A stretch of DNA of 64,000 nucleotides from Paenibacillus borealis (GCF_000758665.1 NZ_CP009285.1:6882001-6946000); one strand, 5' to 3'. Numbered from the stretch's first letter, positions 35,821 to 44,723 are shown. The notes: generated by a model from the sequence alone, not told the origin. Translations and numbers: made by a program.

Positions 35821-37662
35821 TTAACAGCTGTATAGTCCTCTTTCTTCCTGTTCCCGGATCCAGACCTGCATGAAGCCTGACTCTCTGTTGTCCCAGGCGT
35901 AATAGGGAATGAACCGGAGTGGCCTTCCCGCTTCATCCCGGCTCTGCAGCACGGTCACACCGCCCAGCAGCTCCGGCAGATGCTCCACCCGGAACTTCGC
36001 CCCGGCCGGAATGGAGCAGGCATCATAGGACAGGCCGGGATGGTCCGTCTGCTCCAGACAATAGACGACGGGTCCCCGCTGAACGGCAACCCGCCCCCGG
36101 TCCGCCTCCACCTCCGGATTGGCCCGCACAAGATTCACAGGCATATCCAGCTCAAGCACAACCTTGTCTCCCGGCGACCAATGCCGGTTCAGTACCAGAT
36201 ATCCTTGATCCGTCAAGGCTCCGGCCCCGGAGATACTGACGCCGCCAGCCGCCAGCCGGTAGCTCCTGCACCATTCCGGCACACGCAGCCGGATGCTGAA
36301 GCCGGCACTCGAAGCAGGGTTCACTTCAAGCTCAATCCGGCCATCCCAGGGATACTCCGTGCTTTGCTTCAGCCTGACGCCCAGTCCGCTGCCCAGCACA
36401 AGCTCCGCTTCGCTGTTCAAGTATTGATTAACTGCCAAGCCTTCTTCCGTAGCGGCATAGACGTATTGGCCCAGGGAAGGCAGGAAACGGGCCAGATTGG
36501 TCGGACAGCAGGAGGTTTCGAACCAGGGCACACGATGATGTCCGCCCTGTGAAGCAAGCGGATTGACATAGAAATACTTGTCCCCGGACAGGGATATTCC
36601 CGACAAGGCGCCGTTGTACATTTCCCGCTCCACCACATCTGCATATTTGCCGTCCCCGAACGTCAGATTCATCCGGTGGTTCCAGAAGACCATGGCAATG
36701 GCGGCGCAGGTCTCGCAATAGGCGGTTTCATTGGGCAGGTCATAATCGGAGGTGAAGCCTTCGTTATGCCTGGACGGCCCAATGCCGCCCGTTACGTACA
36801 TGTTGCGCTCTACGGTATGGGCCCAGACCCGGTGCAGGGCCTCCGCATAGGCGGAATCGCCTGAAGCATGAACAATATCCGCCATTGCCGTGTACAAATA
36901 CATCGCACGGACGGCATGCCCGGTGACCTGCCTGATCTCACGGACGGGAACATCATCCTGGCAATAGGCCGGTCCCCATTCCGGATTGTCCCAGATCGCA
37001 CCCGCGCCATGTCCGTGGCCGCGCTCCTCCAGCAGCCACAGCGCAAGCTTCCAGTAGCGCTCGCTCTGCGTCACGCGGTACAGCTTCACCAGAGCCAGCT
37101 CGATCTCCTGATGCCCTTCCACCCAGTGCCGCTTGCCGGGGCCAAACACCTCATCATAATGATCGGCCAGCCGGCAGGCCACCTCCAGCAGTCCGCGCTT
37201 GCCGGTGGCTTCATAATAGGCGACCGCCGCCTCAATCAAATGGCCGCCGTTATACATCTCATGCTTCTCCATATCCGTCCATTTGCCCTGGGGATTCTCC
37301 AGTGTGAAGTACGCACTAAGGTACCCGTCCGCTTCCTGCGCTGCCGAGATCAGCCCGATAATCCGGTCGGCTTCAGCTTCCAGCGCCGCATCCCGCCTGG
37401 GCATCAGCGCATAGGCAATACCTTCAAGCACCTTATAAACATCCGAGTCATTATAATACTTGCCTTCATAATGCCCTTCCATTAGGCCCCCGGCCTTGGC
37501 GAAGTTATCGATGCGCCCGGTTTCCTCACATTTGGACAAGCAGTCCGGCAGAGTGGTCTGCCGGAGCACCTCCAGGCGCGGCCGCCAGAAATGATCATTA
37601 ATGGTTATACTCGTAAAAGACACACCCTGCCAGGCATGCAGCTTCGGCTGTTGCTCTGCCAT
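35821..37662 (-). CDS. GH127 beta-L-arabinofuranosidase (DUF1680)
   Basis: A 613-aa (alpha/alpha)6-barrel enzyme that removes beta-L-arabinofuranose, as found on plant hydroxyproline-rich glycoproteins. Visible family features are NFAKAGGLMEGHYEGKYYNDSD, the YVTGGIGPSRHNEGFTSDYD region, ETAYCETCAAIAMVFWN with the Glu and Cys used in zinc/catalytic chemistry, and WFETSCCPTNLARFL with the catalytic-cysteine pair. No signal peptide, so it is cytoplasmic. ATG at 37662, 18 bp downstream of the second permease gene. Works with the GH43 and the ABC importer. Confidence 0.92.
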   Translation of the reverse strand: MAEQQPKLHAWQGVSFTSITINDHFWRPRLEVLRQTTLPDCLSKCEETGRIDNFAKAGGLMEGHYEGKYYNDSDVYKVLEGIAYALMPRRDAALEAEADRIIGLISAAQEADGYLSAYFTLENPQGKWTDMEKHEMYNGGHLIEAAVAYYEATGKRGLLEVACRLADHYDEVFGPGKRHWVEGHQEIELALVKLYRVTQSERYWKLALWLLEERGHGHGAGAIWDNPEWGPAYCQDDVPVREIRQVTGHAVRAMYLYTAMADIVHASGDSAYAEALHRVWAHTVERNMYVTGGIGPSRHNEGFTSDYDLPNETAYCETCAAIAMVFWNHRMNLTFGDGKYADVVEREMYNGALSGISLSGDKYFYVNPLASQGGHHRVPWFETSCCPTNLARFLPSLGQYVYAATEEGLAVNQYLNSEAELVLGSGLGVRLKQSTEYPWDGRIELEVNPASSAGFSIRLRVPEWCRSYRLAAGGVSISGAGALTDQGYLVLNRHWSPGDKVVLELDMPVNLVRANPEVEADRGRVAVQRGPVVYCLEQTDHPGLSYDACSIPAGAKFRVEHLPELLGGVTVLQSRDEAGRPLRFIPYYAWDNRESGFMQVWIREQEERGLYSC

Positions 37663-37680
37663 TTCGGTTCCCTGCCTCCT

Positions 37681-38511
37681 TTATCCTTTTAATCCCGTTA
37701 AGGTAATGCCCTCCAGAAAGTAACGCTGGCCGGCCAGAAATACAATGACGCAGGGCAGGACGACAGTGGCCGAGGCCGCCATCAGCAGATCCCACTGCGC
37801 GGTGTAGGTACCCTGGAACATTTGCAGACCCAGAGCGAGAGTAAAGAGACTGTCGCTTTTCAGGTAAATCAGCGGGCCCATGAAATCGTTCCAAGAGGCC
37901 AGGAAGCTGAATAAGGCAACCACGATGATCGCGGAACGGCTTAAGGGAAAGATGAGCCGGGTATAGATCTGCCAGTAATTCGCCCCGTCCACAAAGGCCG
38001 CTTCATCAAAGTCTCGCGGAATCGTCAGATAGAATTGCCGCAGCAGGAAGATATTGAAGATTCCGCCGCCGAAATATGCAGGCACAATCAGCGGATACAG
38101 CGTATCGTATAAACCCATGAGCTGCCAGCCGAGAAAGCTCGGGATAATCGTCACCGCCGCCGGCAGCATCATGCTGGTCATCAGGATGGCAAACACCGTA
38201 TCCCGGCCCTTCCACTGAATCCGTGAGAATCCGAAGGCCCCGATACTGCTGGTAATTACCGTTCCCACAAGCACCGTAACCACGATGATCAGTGTGTTCT
38301 TGAAGAAAACATCGAACGGCAGGACCGTGAGCGCCTTATGAAAATTGCTCCACTGAAACGGCTTCGGTATCCATTCGGGAGGCATGGTGAAAATCTGTGA
38401 CAAATTCATCAGCGAGCTGCGGATCAGCCAGACAAACGGAATGACGAACATGGCAGAGATCAGGATAAGCACTCCGTAGCTTGCGGTAAGTGATAGCTTC
38501 GATGGCCTCAA
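37681..38511 (-). CDS. carbohydrate ABC transporter permease (AraQ/MalG-like)
   Basis: A 276-aa inner-membrane permease with six hydrophobic segments. The EAA loop reads EAAFVDGANYWQIYTRLIFPL split after I, and the protein ends in FLEGITLTGLKG, a classical MalG-type tail. The TTG at 38511 is chosen: it overlaps the stop of the upstream permease (TTGA) and follows a G-rich ribosome site. The longer frame to 38652 overlaps that gene and lacks homology. The ATPase is not in the window; such importers often share a remote MsmX-type ATPase. Confidence 0.9.
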   Translation of the reverse strand: MRPSKLSLTASYGVLILISAMFVIPFVWLIRSSLMNLSQIFTMPPEWIPKPFQWSNFHKALTVLPFDVFFKNTLIIVVTVLVGTVITSSIGAFGFSRIQWKGRDTVFAILMTSMMLPAAVTIIPSFLGWQLMGLYDTLYPLIVPAYFGGGIFNIFLLRQFYLTIPRDFDEAAFVDGANYWQIYTRLIFPLSRSAIIVVALFSFLASWNDFMGPLIYLKSDSLFTLALGLQMFQGTYTAQWDLLMAASATVVLPCVIVFLAGQRYFLEGITLTGLKG

Positions 38512-39395
38512 GCACGGTCCCCCCCTTCGTAATACACCCAGGACTTCGAGGTTCTGAAGACGATAAAGGTAAAGAACAGAATGATGATGAACAAGATCCA
38601 GGCCAGCGCGGACGCATATCCCATCTCGGCATCCCGGAAGCCCGTTCTCCACAAATAAAATACATAGAACAGACTCCGGTTGTTCGGTCCGCCCTGCGTC
38701 AGAATATAAGCTTCGTTGAAGACCTGAAAAGAGCCGATAATCGTCATGATCGTATTGAAAAAGATCGTGGGGGTGACCATCGGAACCGTCACGTGGCTCA
38801 GCTTGCGGAACCAGCCGCCTCCATCCACCTCAATCGCTTCATAGTACTGCCGGGGGATGCCGGATAGGCCGGCGAGAAAAATAATCACCGTGCTGCCTAT
38901 ACCCCATAACGTGGTAAGCACCACCGAGGGAATAACACTGCCTTCCCCGTACAGCCAGTCGCTGGTCGGCAGATGCAGCCGGCTGAGCAGCGAATTGATG
39001 AGGCCCAGGTCGGGATTGAGCAGCCACATCCAGATCATGGCCGAGGCCACCGCCGGAACGATGCTCGGAAGGTAGATAATCGTACGGAAGATGGCTCTTC
39101 CCTTTACATTGAGATTGAGCAGAAGTGCGATGCCGAAGGAAATGAGAATAACCGCAGGCACACGCAGCAAGACGAAATAAAAGGTGATCCCCAAAGATTT
39201 ATAGAACAGCTCATCCTCACCTGAGAACAGCCGCACGAAATTATCCAGACCGGCAAAAGACGTCTGTTCCTTGAACACATTATAGTTGGTTAGGCTGAGC
39301 ACCAGGCTTGCGATCATAGGACCCAGCGTAAAAATGGCAAATCCAAGTATGGCAGGGGCGGTGAACAGCAGCCCATAGAACATTCCCTTTCGCAT
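38508..39395 (-). CDS. carbohydrate ABC transporter permease (AraP/MalF-like)
   Basis: A 295-aa membrane protein with six segments. FYGLLFTAPAILGFAIFTL opens it, and the coupling loop is YYEAIEVDGGGWFRKLSHVT. The NRSLFYVFYLWRTGF and YASALAWILF segments are typical of the MalF/UgpA group. The ATG at 39395 has GGAGG five bases upstream; the TTG at 39422 would start inside a dispersed repeat without a ribosome site. The gap to the binding-protein gene is occupied by that repeat (family R2). Confidence 0.92.
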   Translation of the reverse strand: MRKGMFYGLLFTAPAILGFAIFTLGPMIASLVLSLTNYNVFKEQTSFAGLDNFVRLFSGEDELFYKSLGITFYFVLLRVPAVILISFGIALLLNLNVKGRAIFRTIIYLPSIVPAVASAMIWMWLLNPDLGLINSLLSRLHLPTSDWLYGEGSVIPSVVLTTLWGIGSTVIIFLAGLSGIPRQYYEAIEVDGGGWFRKLSHVTVPMVTPTIFFNTIMTIIGSFQVFNEAYILTQGGPNNRSLFYVFYLWRTGFRDAEMGYASALAWILFIIILFFTFIVFRTSKSWVYYEGGDRA

Positions 39396-39420
39396 ACCGG
39401 CCTCCAGTCTCGAATTTCGC

Positions 39421-39525
39421 AAGTAGAAACGGCTTTGCCGTCCTTTAGACGGACGGTACCGTTTCAGCGTGAAATAGAAGGATAATTTAAAGCGTAAGCA
39501 TATAAATTCTTATATTTGCAAAAAG
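39421..39525. repeat. dispersed intergenic repeat family R2, copy 1 (between binding protein and permease)
   Basis: Nearly the same as 46485-46592. It holds a nested hairpin (GAAACGG...CCGTCC-TTTAGAC-GGACGG..CCGTTTC), then GAAATAGAAGGATAA and TATAAATTCTTATA. Confidence 0.88.
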
Positions 39526-39577
39526 AACGGCGAACGAGGCATCGCACGCCGCTCCATACTACTAGCTTCGCAGTTGA

Positions 39578-40981
39578 TTATTCCTTAATATCGCGGCGTC
39601 CCTTAATTTGGGCCTGGGCCTTTACGGCGATCGAGTCCATCGCTTCCTGGGCGGTTTGCTGGCCGAGCCATACCTTATCCAAGGCGGGATTGACCAGATC
39701 CATAATATTGTTGAAATTCTTCACATAGCCGGTCGGCGTCTGGTGCCCTTTGGTCAGGATTACATCGACGATGGCTTCCTTATAGCCGGAGGGTCTGGCC
39801 TCCAGATTCTCCGTCCATTTGGCCAGCAGCGCAGGATCGGTGTACCAGTCTTTGGGAGAAGGCATCCATGTTCCGGCTGTAAGCATATCAATTGAAGCTT
39901 CTGGATCGAGCAGCGCCTTCAGCAGCTCCCAGGTCTCCTGGGGATGCTTGGTGGATTTGAAGATGGAGAACATACCGCAGACCACGGTGGTTACCGGCTC
40001 TTTCATTACAGGCATGACCCCGACGTTAAAGTTGAACTTAGACTGGGCGAGGCCTGCGCTTGCCCATTGCCCGTCCACAGTCATCGCTACCTTCTTGGTC
40101 TGGAGAGCTACATTCGTTGCCGGGATATTCTTAGACTGTACAGGTGAGGGTGATACATGGTGCACATTCATCAGATCGGCTATTTTCTGGAGGGCTTCCA
40201 CAGCCTCCGGCTGGTTAAGCGCGAAGGTCTTGCCATCCGCCGAGATGAAATCCCCGCCGTTGGAATAGATAAAGTTGCTGTACACCCCCCACCAGGTGGA
40301 GAGATTTACGCCATATTGCTTAATTTTTTTGGGATCGAAGTCCGGGTCGGCTGCTGTTTTGTCATTGGTGTCCACAGTCAGCTTCTTGGCGACCTCGACG
40401 AATTCATCCCAGGTCCAGGCATCCGCCACATTCGAGGGGGGAGGCTCAATTCCGGCTTCCTTGAAGATATCCTCATTGTAGAACAGTCCGAAGGATTCCG
40501 GCCCTGGTCCGATTCCAATTACGTTCCCCGGCTCCAGTGAATAGGTAATATTGGGAACCAGCGTATCCGGACTGATGTCGGCATCCGTATCGAGAAATTC
40601 CTGGAGATTATAGAATTTACCCTGCTCCGCCATCGGAAAGGCAATCGTACCTGATTCCATCATGGCAATGTCCGGAACATCATTTCCGGCGACCATGGTA
40701 GTCAGCTTGGTGTCATAATCAGCGGCAATATGCTGAAGCTCAACCTTGACATTTGTATACTTGGCCTCGAAATTCTGAATGGCTTTTTTGTAAGGAGCCA
40801 CTTCTTCCGGTGATCCCCATACAGTCATCCGCAGCGTAATCTTCTCCTTCGATCCGGCATTCCCGGAAGGCGCGGAAGCCTCAGGGCTTGCTGTATTGGA
40901 TTTCGAGCACGCAGACAGGACAGCGGCAAGCATCAGAACCAGAGCCAGTGTAAGGAAGACCGATCTTTTTTGTTGCAACAT
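39578..40981 (-). CDS. sugar ABC transporter substrate-binding lipoprotein
   Basis: A 467-aa family 1 solute-binding protein anchored outside the membrane. Signal peptide with lipobox LSAC (Cys near residue 25), then a Ser/Pro/Ala linker. Typical parts are TLRMTVWGSPEEVAPYKKAI, FEAKYTNVKVELQH, KLTTMVAGNDVPDIAMMES, GPGPESFGLFYNEDIFKEAGIEPPP and the helical C-terminal KHPQETWELLKALL. With GH127/GH43 in the same operon, the ligand is probably an arabinose-containing oligosaccharide. First gene of the operon; the promoter region holds a cre-like site and an element shared with the regulator genes. Confidence 0.92.
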   Translation of the reverse strand: MLQQKRSVFLTLALVLMLAAVLSACSKSNTASPEASAPSGNAGSKEKITLRMTVWGSPEEVAPYKKAIQNFEAKYTNVKVELQHIAADYDTKLTTMVAGNDVPDIAMMESGTIAFPMAEQGKFYNLQEFLDTDADISPDTLVPNITYSLEPGNVIGIGPGPESFGLFYNEDIFKEAGIEPPPSNVADAWTWDEFVEVAKKLTVDTNDKTAADPDFDPKKIKQYGVNLSTWWGVYSNFIYSNGGDFISADGKTFALNQPEAVEALQKIADLMNVHHVSPSPVQSKNIPATNVALQTKKVAMTVDGQWASAGLAQSKFNFNVGVMPVMKEPVTTVVCGMFSIFKSTKHPQETWELLKALLDPEASIDMLTAGTWMPSPKDWYTDPALLAKWTENLEARPSGYKEAIVDVILTKGHQTPTGYVKNFNNIMDLVNPALDKVWLGQQTAQEAMDSIAVKAQAQIKGRRDIKE

Positions 40982-41043
40982 ATTCCGAGCCCCTCTCGAT
41001 TTCTAAGTTCAACGGGTTCATAGCTGCAGTCTATGATGCCTTT

Positions 41044-41049
41044 ATTATA
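41044..41049 (-). promoter_or_regulatory. -10 box of the arabinoside transport operon
   Basis: Reverse strand TATAAT, 63 bp before the binding-protein start. The -35 is poor (TTATGT), consistent with an activator-dependent promoter. Confidence 0.6.
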
Positions 41050-41056
41050 AATTACG

Positions 41057-41070
41057 GGATAGCGCTTACA
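41057..41070 (-). promoter_or_regulatory. cre-like site (CcpA)
   Basis: Reverse strand TGTAAGCGCTATCC matches TGWAANCGNTNWCA at 13 of 14 positions and lies between the -35 and -10 regions, a repressing position. Confidence 0.65.
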
Positions 41071-41086
41071 TAACCCTAATCTCTTT

Positions 41087-41109
41087 GGATTGGTGGACTG
41101 GGATTGGGT
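41087..41109 (-). promoter_or_regulatory. shared activator-type element A (YesN-type candidate site)
   Basis: GGATTGGTGGACT, three variable bases, ATTGGGT (plus orientation). The same element is at 44568-44590. It starts 38 bp upstream of the -10 box here and 37 bp there. Confidence 0.7.
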
Positions 41110-42876
41110 TTACAGCGGCAAGGTAATGGCCACCTTTGTCCCTTTTCCCGGAGAAGAGAAGATGGAGATTCCGTACTCGCCGCCATAGGTCATCTGAATG
41201 CGGTCAATGGTATTCTTAATGCCCACGGAAGATGCTTTCTGGTGCAAAATCGCATTTACAGTTGCCTGGCTCATGCCACTGCCGTTGTCGGCCACCTCGT
41301 AATGCCGGGTTCTGCCGTTAATCCAGCCGCGGATCCCGATGATGCCGCCCGAATCGGTCTGATCGAAGCCATGAAGAATCGCATTCTCCACAAAAGGCTG
41401 GAATAGCAGCCTTGGCACATCGTATTCGAAGAGCCGCGGGTCCATATCATACTCTACAGTGAACTTGTCCTCGAACCGGATCGACATAATATAGAAATAG
41501 TTATTCATCCAGTTCATTTCTTCGGACAAAGGAACGGCGCCCCATGTCTTCCTCGAAGTATAGTGCAGCATATTAGACAGGCAGACAAGCATCTTGCTGA
41601 GCTCCTGCTGATCATTCTCAATCGCCGTCCAGTTCATCACATTCAGGGTATTGTACAGGAAATGGGGATGCATCTGCATGTTCAGCGCCTGAATCTCGGC
41701 TTCCTTTTCCTTCAGCTTGGTCTCGTAATTCTCCGTCACGAGCAGATGGATCCGGTCATTCATCCGGTTAAAGCGCTGCGTCAGAATGCCGAACTCATCA
41801 TTGCTCACCACATCCACGCGGGTCTGGAAATCGCCTTCGCCCACCGATCTCATCGCGCTTAACAGCCGTTTGATCGGTTTGGTAATTTTGCCGGCAATGA
41901 AGAAAGCGAGGATAAGCGCCACTATCCCCATCACAACGGCCATGACAGTAATGGAAGCCCGGATCACCGGCACAAAGCTGCTCACCAGCCCTGCTTCCGG
42001 AATCCACACGACAGACATCCAGCCGGTAACCTCCGAGCGGTCAAAGCAGACGATCACCGCTTTACCGTCCAGCGTCATTCTCCGCGCCCCGCTTTTCTCC
42101 TGCTGCAGCTCGTCCAGCCACGCCTCCTTATAGGTCTGCGCAACAGCCCCCGGCTCACTGCTGGCGACCACCTTATCCTGCGGATCGAGCACCATATAGC
42201 GCGAGCTTCCCGGTATGCTGTCCTCATACAAGGATTTAAGCACCTCGGATTTGAAGCTAATGGCAAGTACAGGGCGTTCCACCCCGGCAGCCATTTTCTC
42301 CAGCTTCGTATTGCTGAGATACGTGAAATCAAGCACGCGTGTGGCCGAGAACAAATAACGGAACTCCAGATTCCCGTCCTGCAGATAAGGCTGGTTGAAC
42401 ATAGATACGAAATCATAGGTAGGAATCCACACCAGCTTCCCCCCTGCCTGCCGGGCCAGATCGTATATATCCGATTGAACCGGGTCTCCTTGCGGCAGCG
42501 TTTGTCCGAAGGTAAAGTATGAGGTCCATAGCTGGTAGGCATAGATATCCTGGTTCTGGGAAAAGGTTTTGCCGAGCACTGCCGTCACCTGCCGGTCCGC
42601 TGCAAACAGCTCCACTTGGTTCGCGGGGTCCAGCTGGCTGAAAATGCGGAACAGATCCTTATCGAGAAATAAGGACATGCTGTTCTGGTCCACGATCCGC
42701 AGCTTCGTGTCCATGACTTCGTTATTTTTTTTGACAATCTCATACACATTCTTCTGCGCCTGCTCCGTGATAATCTTCAGGCTGGTCCGATAGAACAATG
42801 CCCCCAGTACGAGCAGGGGAACCGCGATCAGCAGGATGTAGCTTGCCAGCAGCCGGTAACGGAAGGTAATCTTCAT
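41110..42876 (-). CDS. sensor histidine kinase, YesM type
   Basis: A 588-aa membrane kinase. TM1 is at about residues 10-30, an extracellular dCache-like sensor follows to about 290, then TM2 (VIRASITVMAVVMGIVALIL, about 293-315), a HAMP linker (KPIKRLLSAMRSVGEGDFQTRVD), a HisKA_7TM-type phosphoacceptor HPHFLYNTLN (His403), and the HATPase boxes FQPFVENAILHG, VADNGSGM and GIGIKNT-like SVGIKNTIDRIQ. The ATG at 42876 overlaps the response-regulator stop (ATGA). It probably senses arabinosides outside the cell, and its gene sits directly upstream of the transporter operon. Confidence 0.93.
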   Translation of the reverse strand: MKITFRYRLLASYILLIAVPLLVLGALFYRTSLKIITEQAQKNVYEIVKKNNEVMDTKLRIVDQNSMSLFLDKDLFRIFSQLDPANQVELFAADRQVTAVLGKTFSQNQDIYAYQLWTSYFTFGQTLPQGDPVQSDIYDLARQAGGKLVWIPTYDFVSMFNQPYLQDGNLEFRYLFSATRVLDFTYLSNTKLEKMAAGVERPVLAISFKSEVLKSLYEDSIPGSSRYMVLDPQDKVVASSEPGAVAQTYKEAWLDELQQEKSGARRMTLDGKAVIVCFDRSEVTGWMSVVWIPEAGLVSSFVPVIRASITVMAVVMGIVALILAFFIAGKITKPIKRLLSAMRSVGEGDFQTRVDVVSNDEFGILTQRFNRMNDRIHLLVTENYETKLKEKEAEIQALNMQMHPHFLYNTLNVMNWTAIENDQQELSKMLVCLSNMLHYTSRKTWGAVPLSEEMNWMNNYFYIMSIRFEDKFTVEYDMDPRLFEYDVPRLLFQPFVENAILHGFDQTDSGGIIGIRGWINGRTRHYEVADNGSGMSQATVNAILHQKASSVGIKNTIDRIQMTYGGEYGISIFSSPGKGTKVAITLPL

Positions 42877-44468
42877 GCCTCCCGTTTCCTTTGCGAAAGT
42901 GCGTGCTTATAAGCTTTTGGCGACATGCCATGATATTTCTTGAATACACGGCAAAAATATTTCGTATCCTGAAATCCGCATTCCAGGGAAATTTCATATA
43001 CTCTGAACTGCTCCGCTGCAAGCAGCTCTTTGGCCCGCTTCATACGGACCGCAGTCACATGCTCGGAGAAGGTCTTTCCCGTCCTGCTCTTGATCAGCGT
43101 ACTGAAATAGGAGGGGTTAAAATGGAAATGCTCGGCTGCCCGTTCCAGTGTAAGGTTCTCTTTCGTATGTCCCTGTATCCAGCCCAGGCATTCCGCGATA
43201 ACCACCTCACTCTTATCCTGTCTGGATAAGGCCAGGGCTAGATGCGCTTCCCGGAGAGCATGGTTAAGTTTGGTCATTAATTCCTGATAGGAGCTGCATG
43301 AACGGATAAGCATCGTGGCCGTATCGGTCAGCATCTGCCCCGTCTTTTTGTCCAGAATATCCTGATGGTCACTCCGGATCTGCAGCAGCATCAGCGAGGC
43401 TTGCTCCTTCAGCAGCATGGGACTGGCCTGTCCGGCATCCGCGAGTTGGTAGACGGTCTCAGCGCAGACCTCCTGAACAAGGGCAGCATCGTCCATTTTC
43501 AAAACTTCATACAGCCTGCCCCAGTCAGGAGCTCCAGCCCCGGGTGTTGAAATAAGCTCATCCGCAAAAAGCAATCCCTGCCGGAAATCGTAGAAATTGT
43601 AGCTGTTGGCCGTCCTGGCTGCAAGATATGACTGCGGCGCTCCGGCAAGCAGGGAATGGCATTGCGGCCCAATCCCGTGGGCAAGCTGTCCCGCATGCGC
43701 CCACTCAGCCGCCAAAGACTGGGCGATGTAGCGGGCCTCCTCCCGCTTGCCTTGGGTAAGCGCTTCCAGCGTAATCAAGGTCACGGCCGCCTGAACGCCG
43801 TCCTCCATCATCCCGCTTAAGGGAACGGTTATGGCCTCCCCCCACTCAGACCAGGCCTGCTCCAGAGAGCGGGCGAAGGAGCCGCTGTCCTGCTGTTCCC
43901 CGCTGTCCCGGCGGTGCCTCAGCTCCGAATACACAGCCACACCGCTCTCCCGCAGCCACTCATAACAATTCAGCTCCTCAAGCTCCTCCGGGGCCGCACT
44001 GCCGTTCAGCCAGGACAGTATCAACCGGCTCAGGTAGGCGGAAGAAGCCAGCTTCAGCCGGTGCTGCAGCTCTTCCTCTTCGCGGCACTGCTGCTGTTCC
44101 GCTGTCAGCTGAAGGTCGATCCGGCTTAAGACCTCCGCAATTTTCTCAATCTCCACCGGCTTCAGCAGGTAATCAAAAGCGCCGTGACGAACCGCCTTCT
44201 GCGCATACTCGAACAGATTGTAAGCGGATACCATTACAACCCTGGTTTTAATGCCTTCTACCTTAAGCCGTTCCAGAAATTCAAGCCCATCCATACCAGG
44301 CATGCGGATGTCCGTCAATATGGCTTCCGGGCCGTGGGCTTTCACCAGTTCCATGGCCGACAAGCCATCCTTTGCCGCCACCACCTGGTCCTCCGGCCGC
44401 AGCCGCCCAATCAGATTGACCATCCCTCTGAGATGCCTTGGCTCATCATCCACGATCAATATTCTCAC
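42873..44468 (-). CDS. response regulator with AraC-type output domain, YesN type
   Basis: A 531-aa regulator. The receiver domain is at 1-120: acidic pocket DDEP, phosphoacceptor Asp53 (LTDIRMPG), and Lys103 in LLKPVE. A long middle region (about 125-420) is typical of YesN proteins. The C-terminal AraC domain has two helix-turn-helix units (NLTLERAAEHFHFNPSYFST, and VYEISLECGFQDTKYFCRVF with KKYHGMSPKAYK). GTG start at 44468 after GGGGAGG. Paired with the YesM kinase; element B in its own promoter suggests autoregulation. Confidence 0.93.
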   Translation of the reverse strand: MRILIVDDEPRHLRGMVNLIGRLRPEDQVVAAKDGLSAMELVKAHGPEAILTDIRMPGMDGLEFLERLKVEGIKTRVVMVSAYNLFEYAQKAVRHGAFDYLLKPVEIEKIAEVLSRIDLQLTAEQQQCREEEELQHRLKLASSAYLSRLILSWLNGSAAPEELEELNCYEWLRESGVAVYSELRHRRDSGEQQDSGSFARSLEQAWSEWGEAITVPLSGMMEDGVQAAVTLITLEALTQGKREEARYIAQSLAAEWAHAGQLAHGIGPQCHSLLAGAPQSYLAARTANSYNFYDFRQGLLFADELISTPGAGAPDWGRLYEVLKMDDAALVQEVCAETVYQLADAGQASPMLLKEQASLMLLQIRSDHQDILDKKTGQMLTDTATMLIRSCSSYQELMTKLNHALREAHLALALSRQDKSEVVIAECLGWIQGHTKENLTLERAAEHFHFNPSYFSTLIKSRTGKTFSEHVTAVRMKRAKELLAAEQFRVYEISLECGFQDTKYFCRVFKKYHGMSPKAYKHALSQRKREA

Positions 44469-44525
44469 TATGCTCAGCCTCCCCGAATTGGTTTGAATTA
44501 CATAACAGCCCGCATCTTTGCCCTA

Positions 44526-44531
44526 ATTATA
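44526..44531 (-). promoter_or_regulatory. -10 box of the yesNM-like operon
   Basis: Reverse strand TATAAT, 57 bp before the GTG start. No good -35. Confidence 0.55.
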
Positions 44532-44567
44532 AAAGCCGTTCCGGCTTATTCATAGTGCATTAATATT

Positions 44568-44590
44568 GGATTGGTGGACTATTATTGGGT
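44568..44590 (-). promoter_or_regulatory. shared activator-type element B (autoregulation candidate)
   Basis: GGATTGGTGGACT-NNN-ATTGGGT, matching element A at 41087-41109 at all 20 fixed positions and at the same distance from the -10 box. Confidence 0.7.
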
Positions 44591-44622
44591 GGTGCGCAGA
44601 GTACGGGAGGGAAGCTGTTTCT

Positions 44623-44716
44623 ACGTCATGAGAAGCTAACGTTCCTGACACCTAAACAGCAATGTAGTCGATGGTTTCACGTTTCTATGCCACGTCATGA
44701 GAAGCTAACGTTCCTG
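44623..44716. repeat. 25-bp direct repeat pair
   Basis: A 25-bp sequence beginning ACGTCATGAGAAGC and ending TAACGTTCCTG occurs at 44623-44647 and 44692-44716, 69 bp apart, upstream of the regulator promoter. Confidence 0.85.
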
Positions 44717-44723
44717 TCCGAGC

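Noticed and set aside
38512..38652. longer start of the second permease
   Set aside because: Overlaps the upstream permease out of frame; the extra residues do not resemble a permease, and a TTGA overlap start with a ribosome site exists at 38511.
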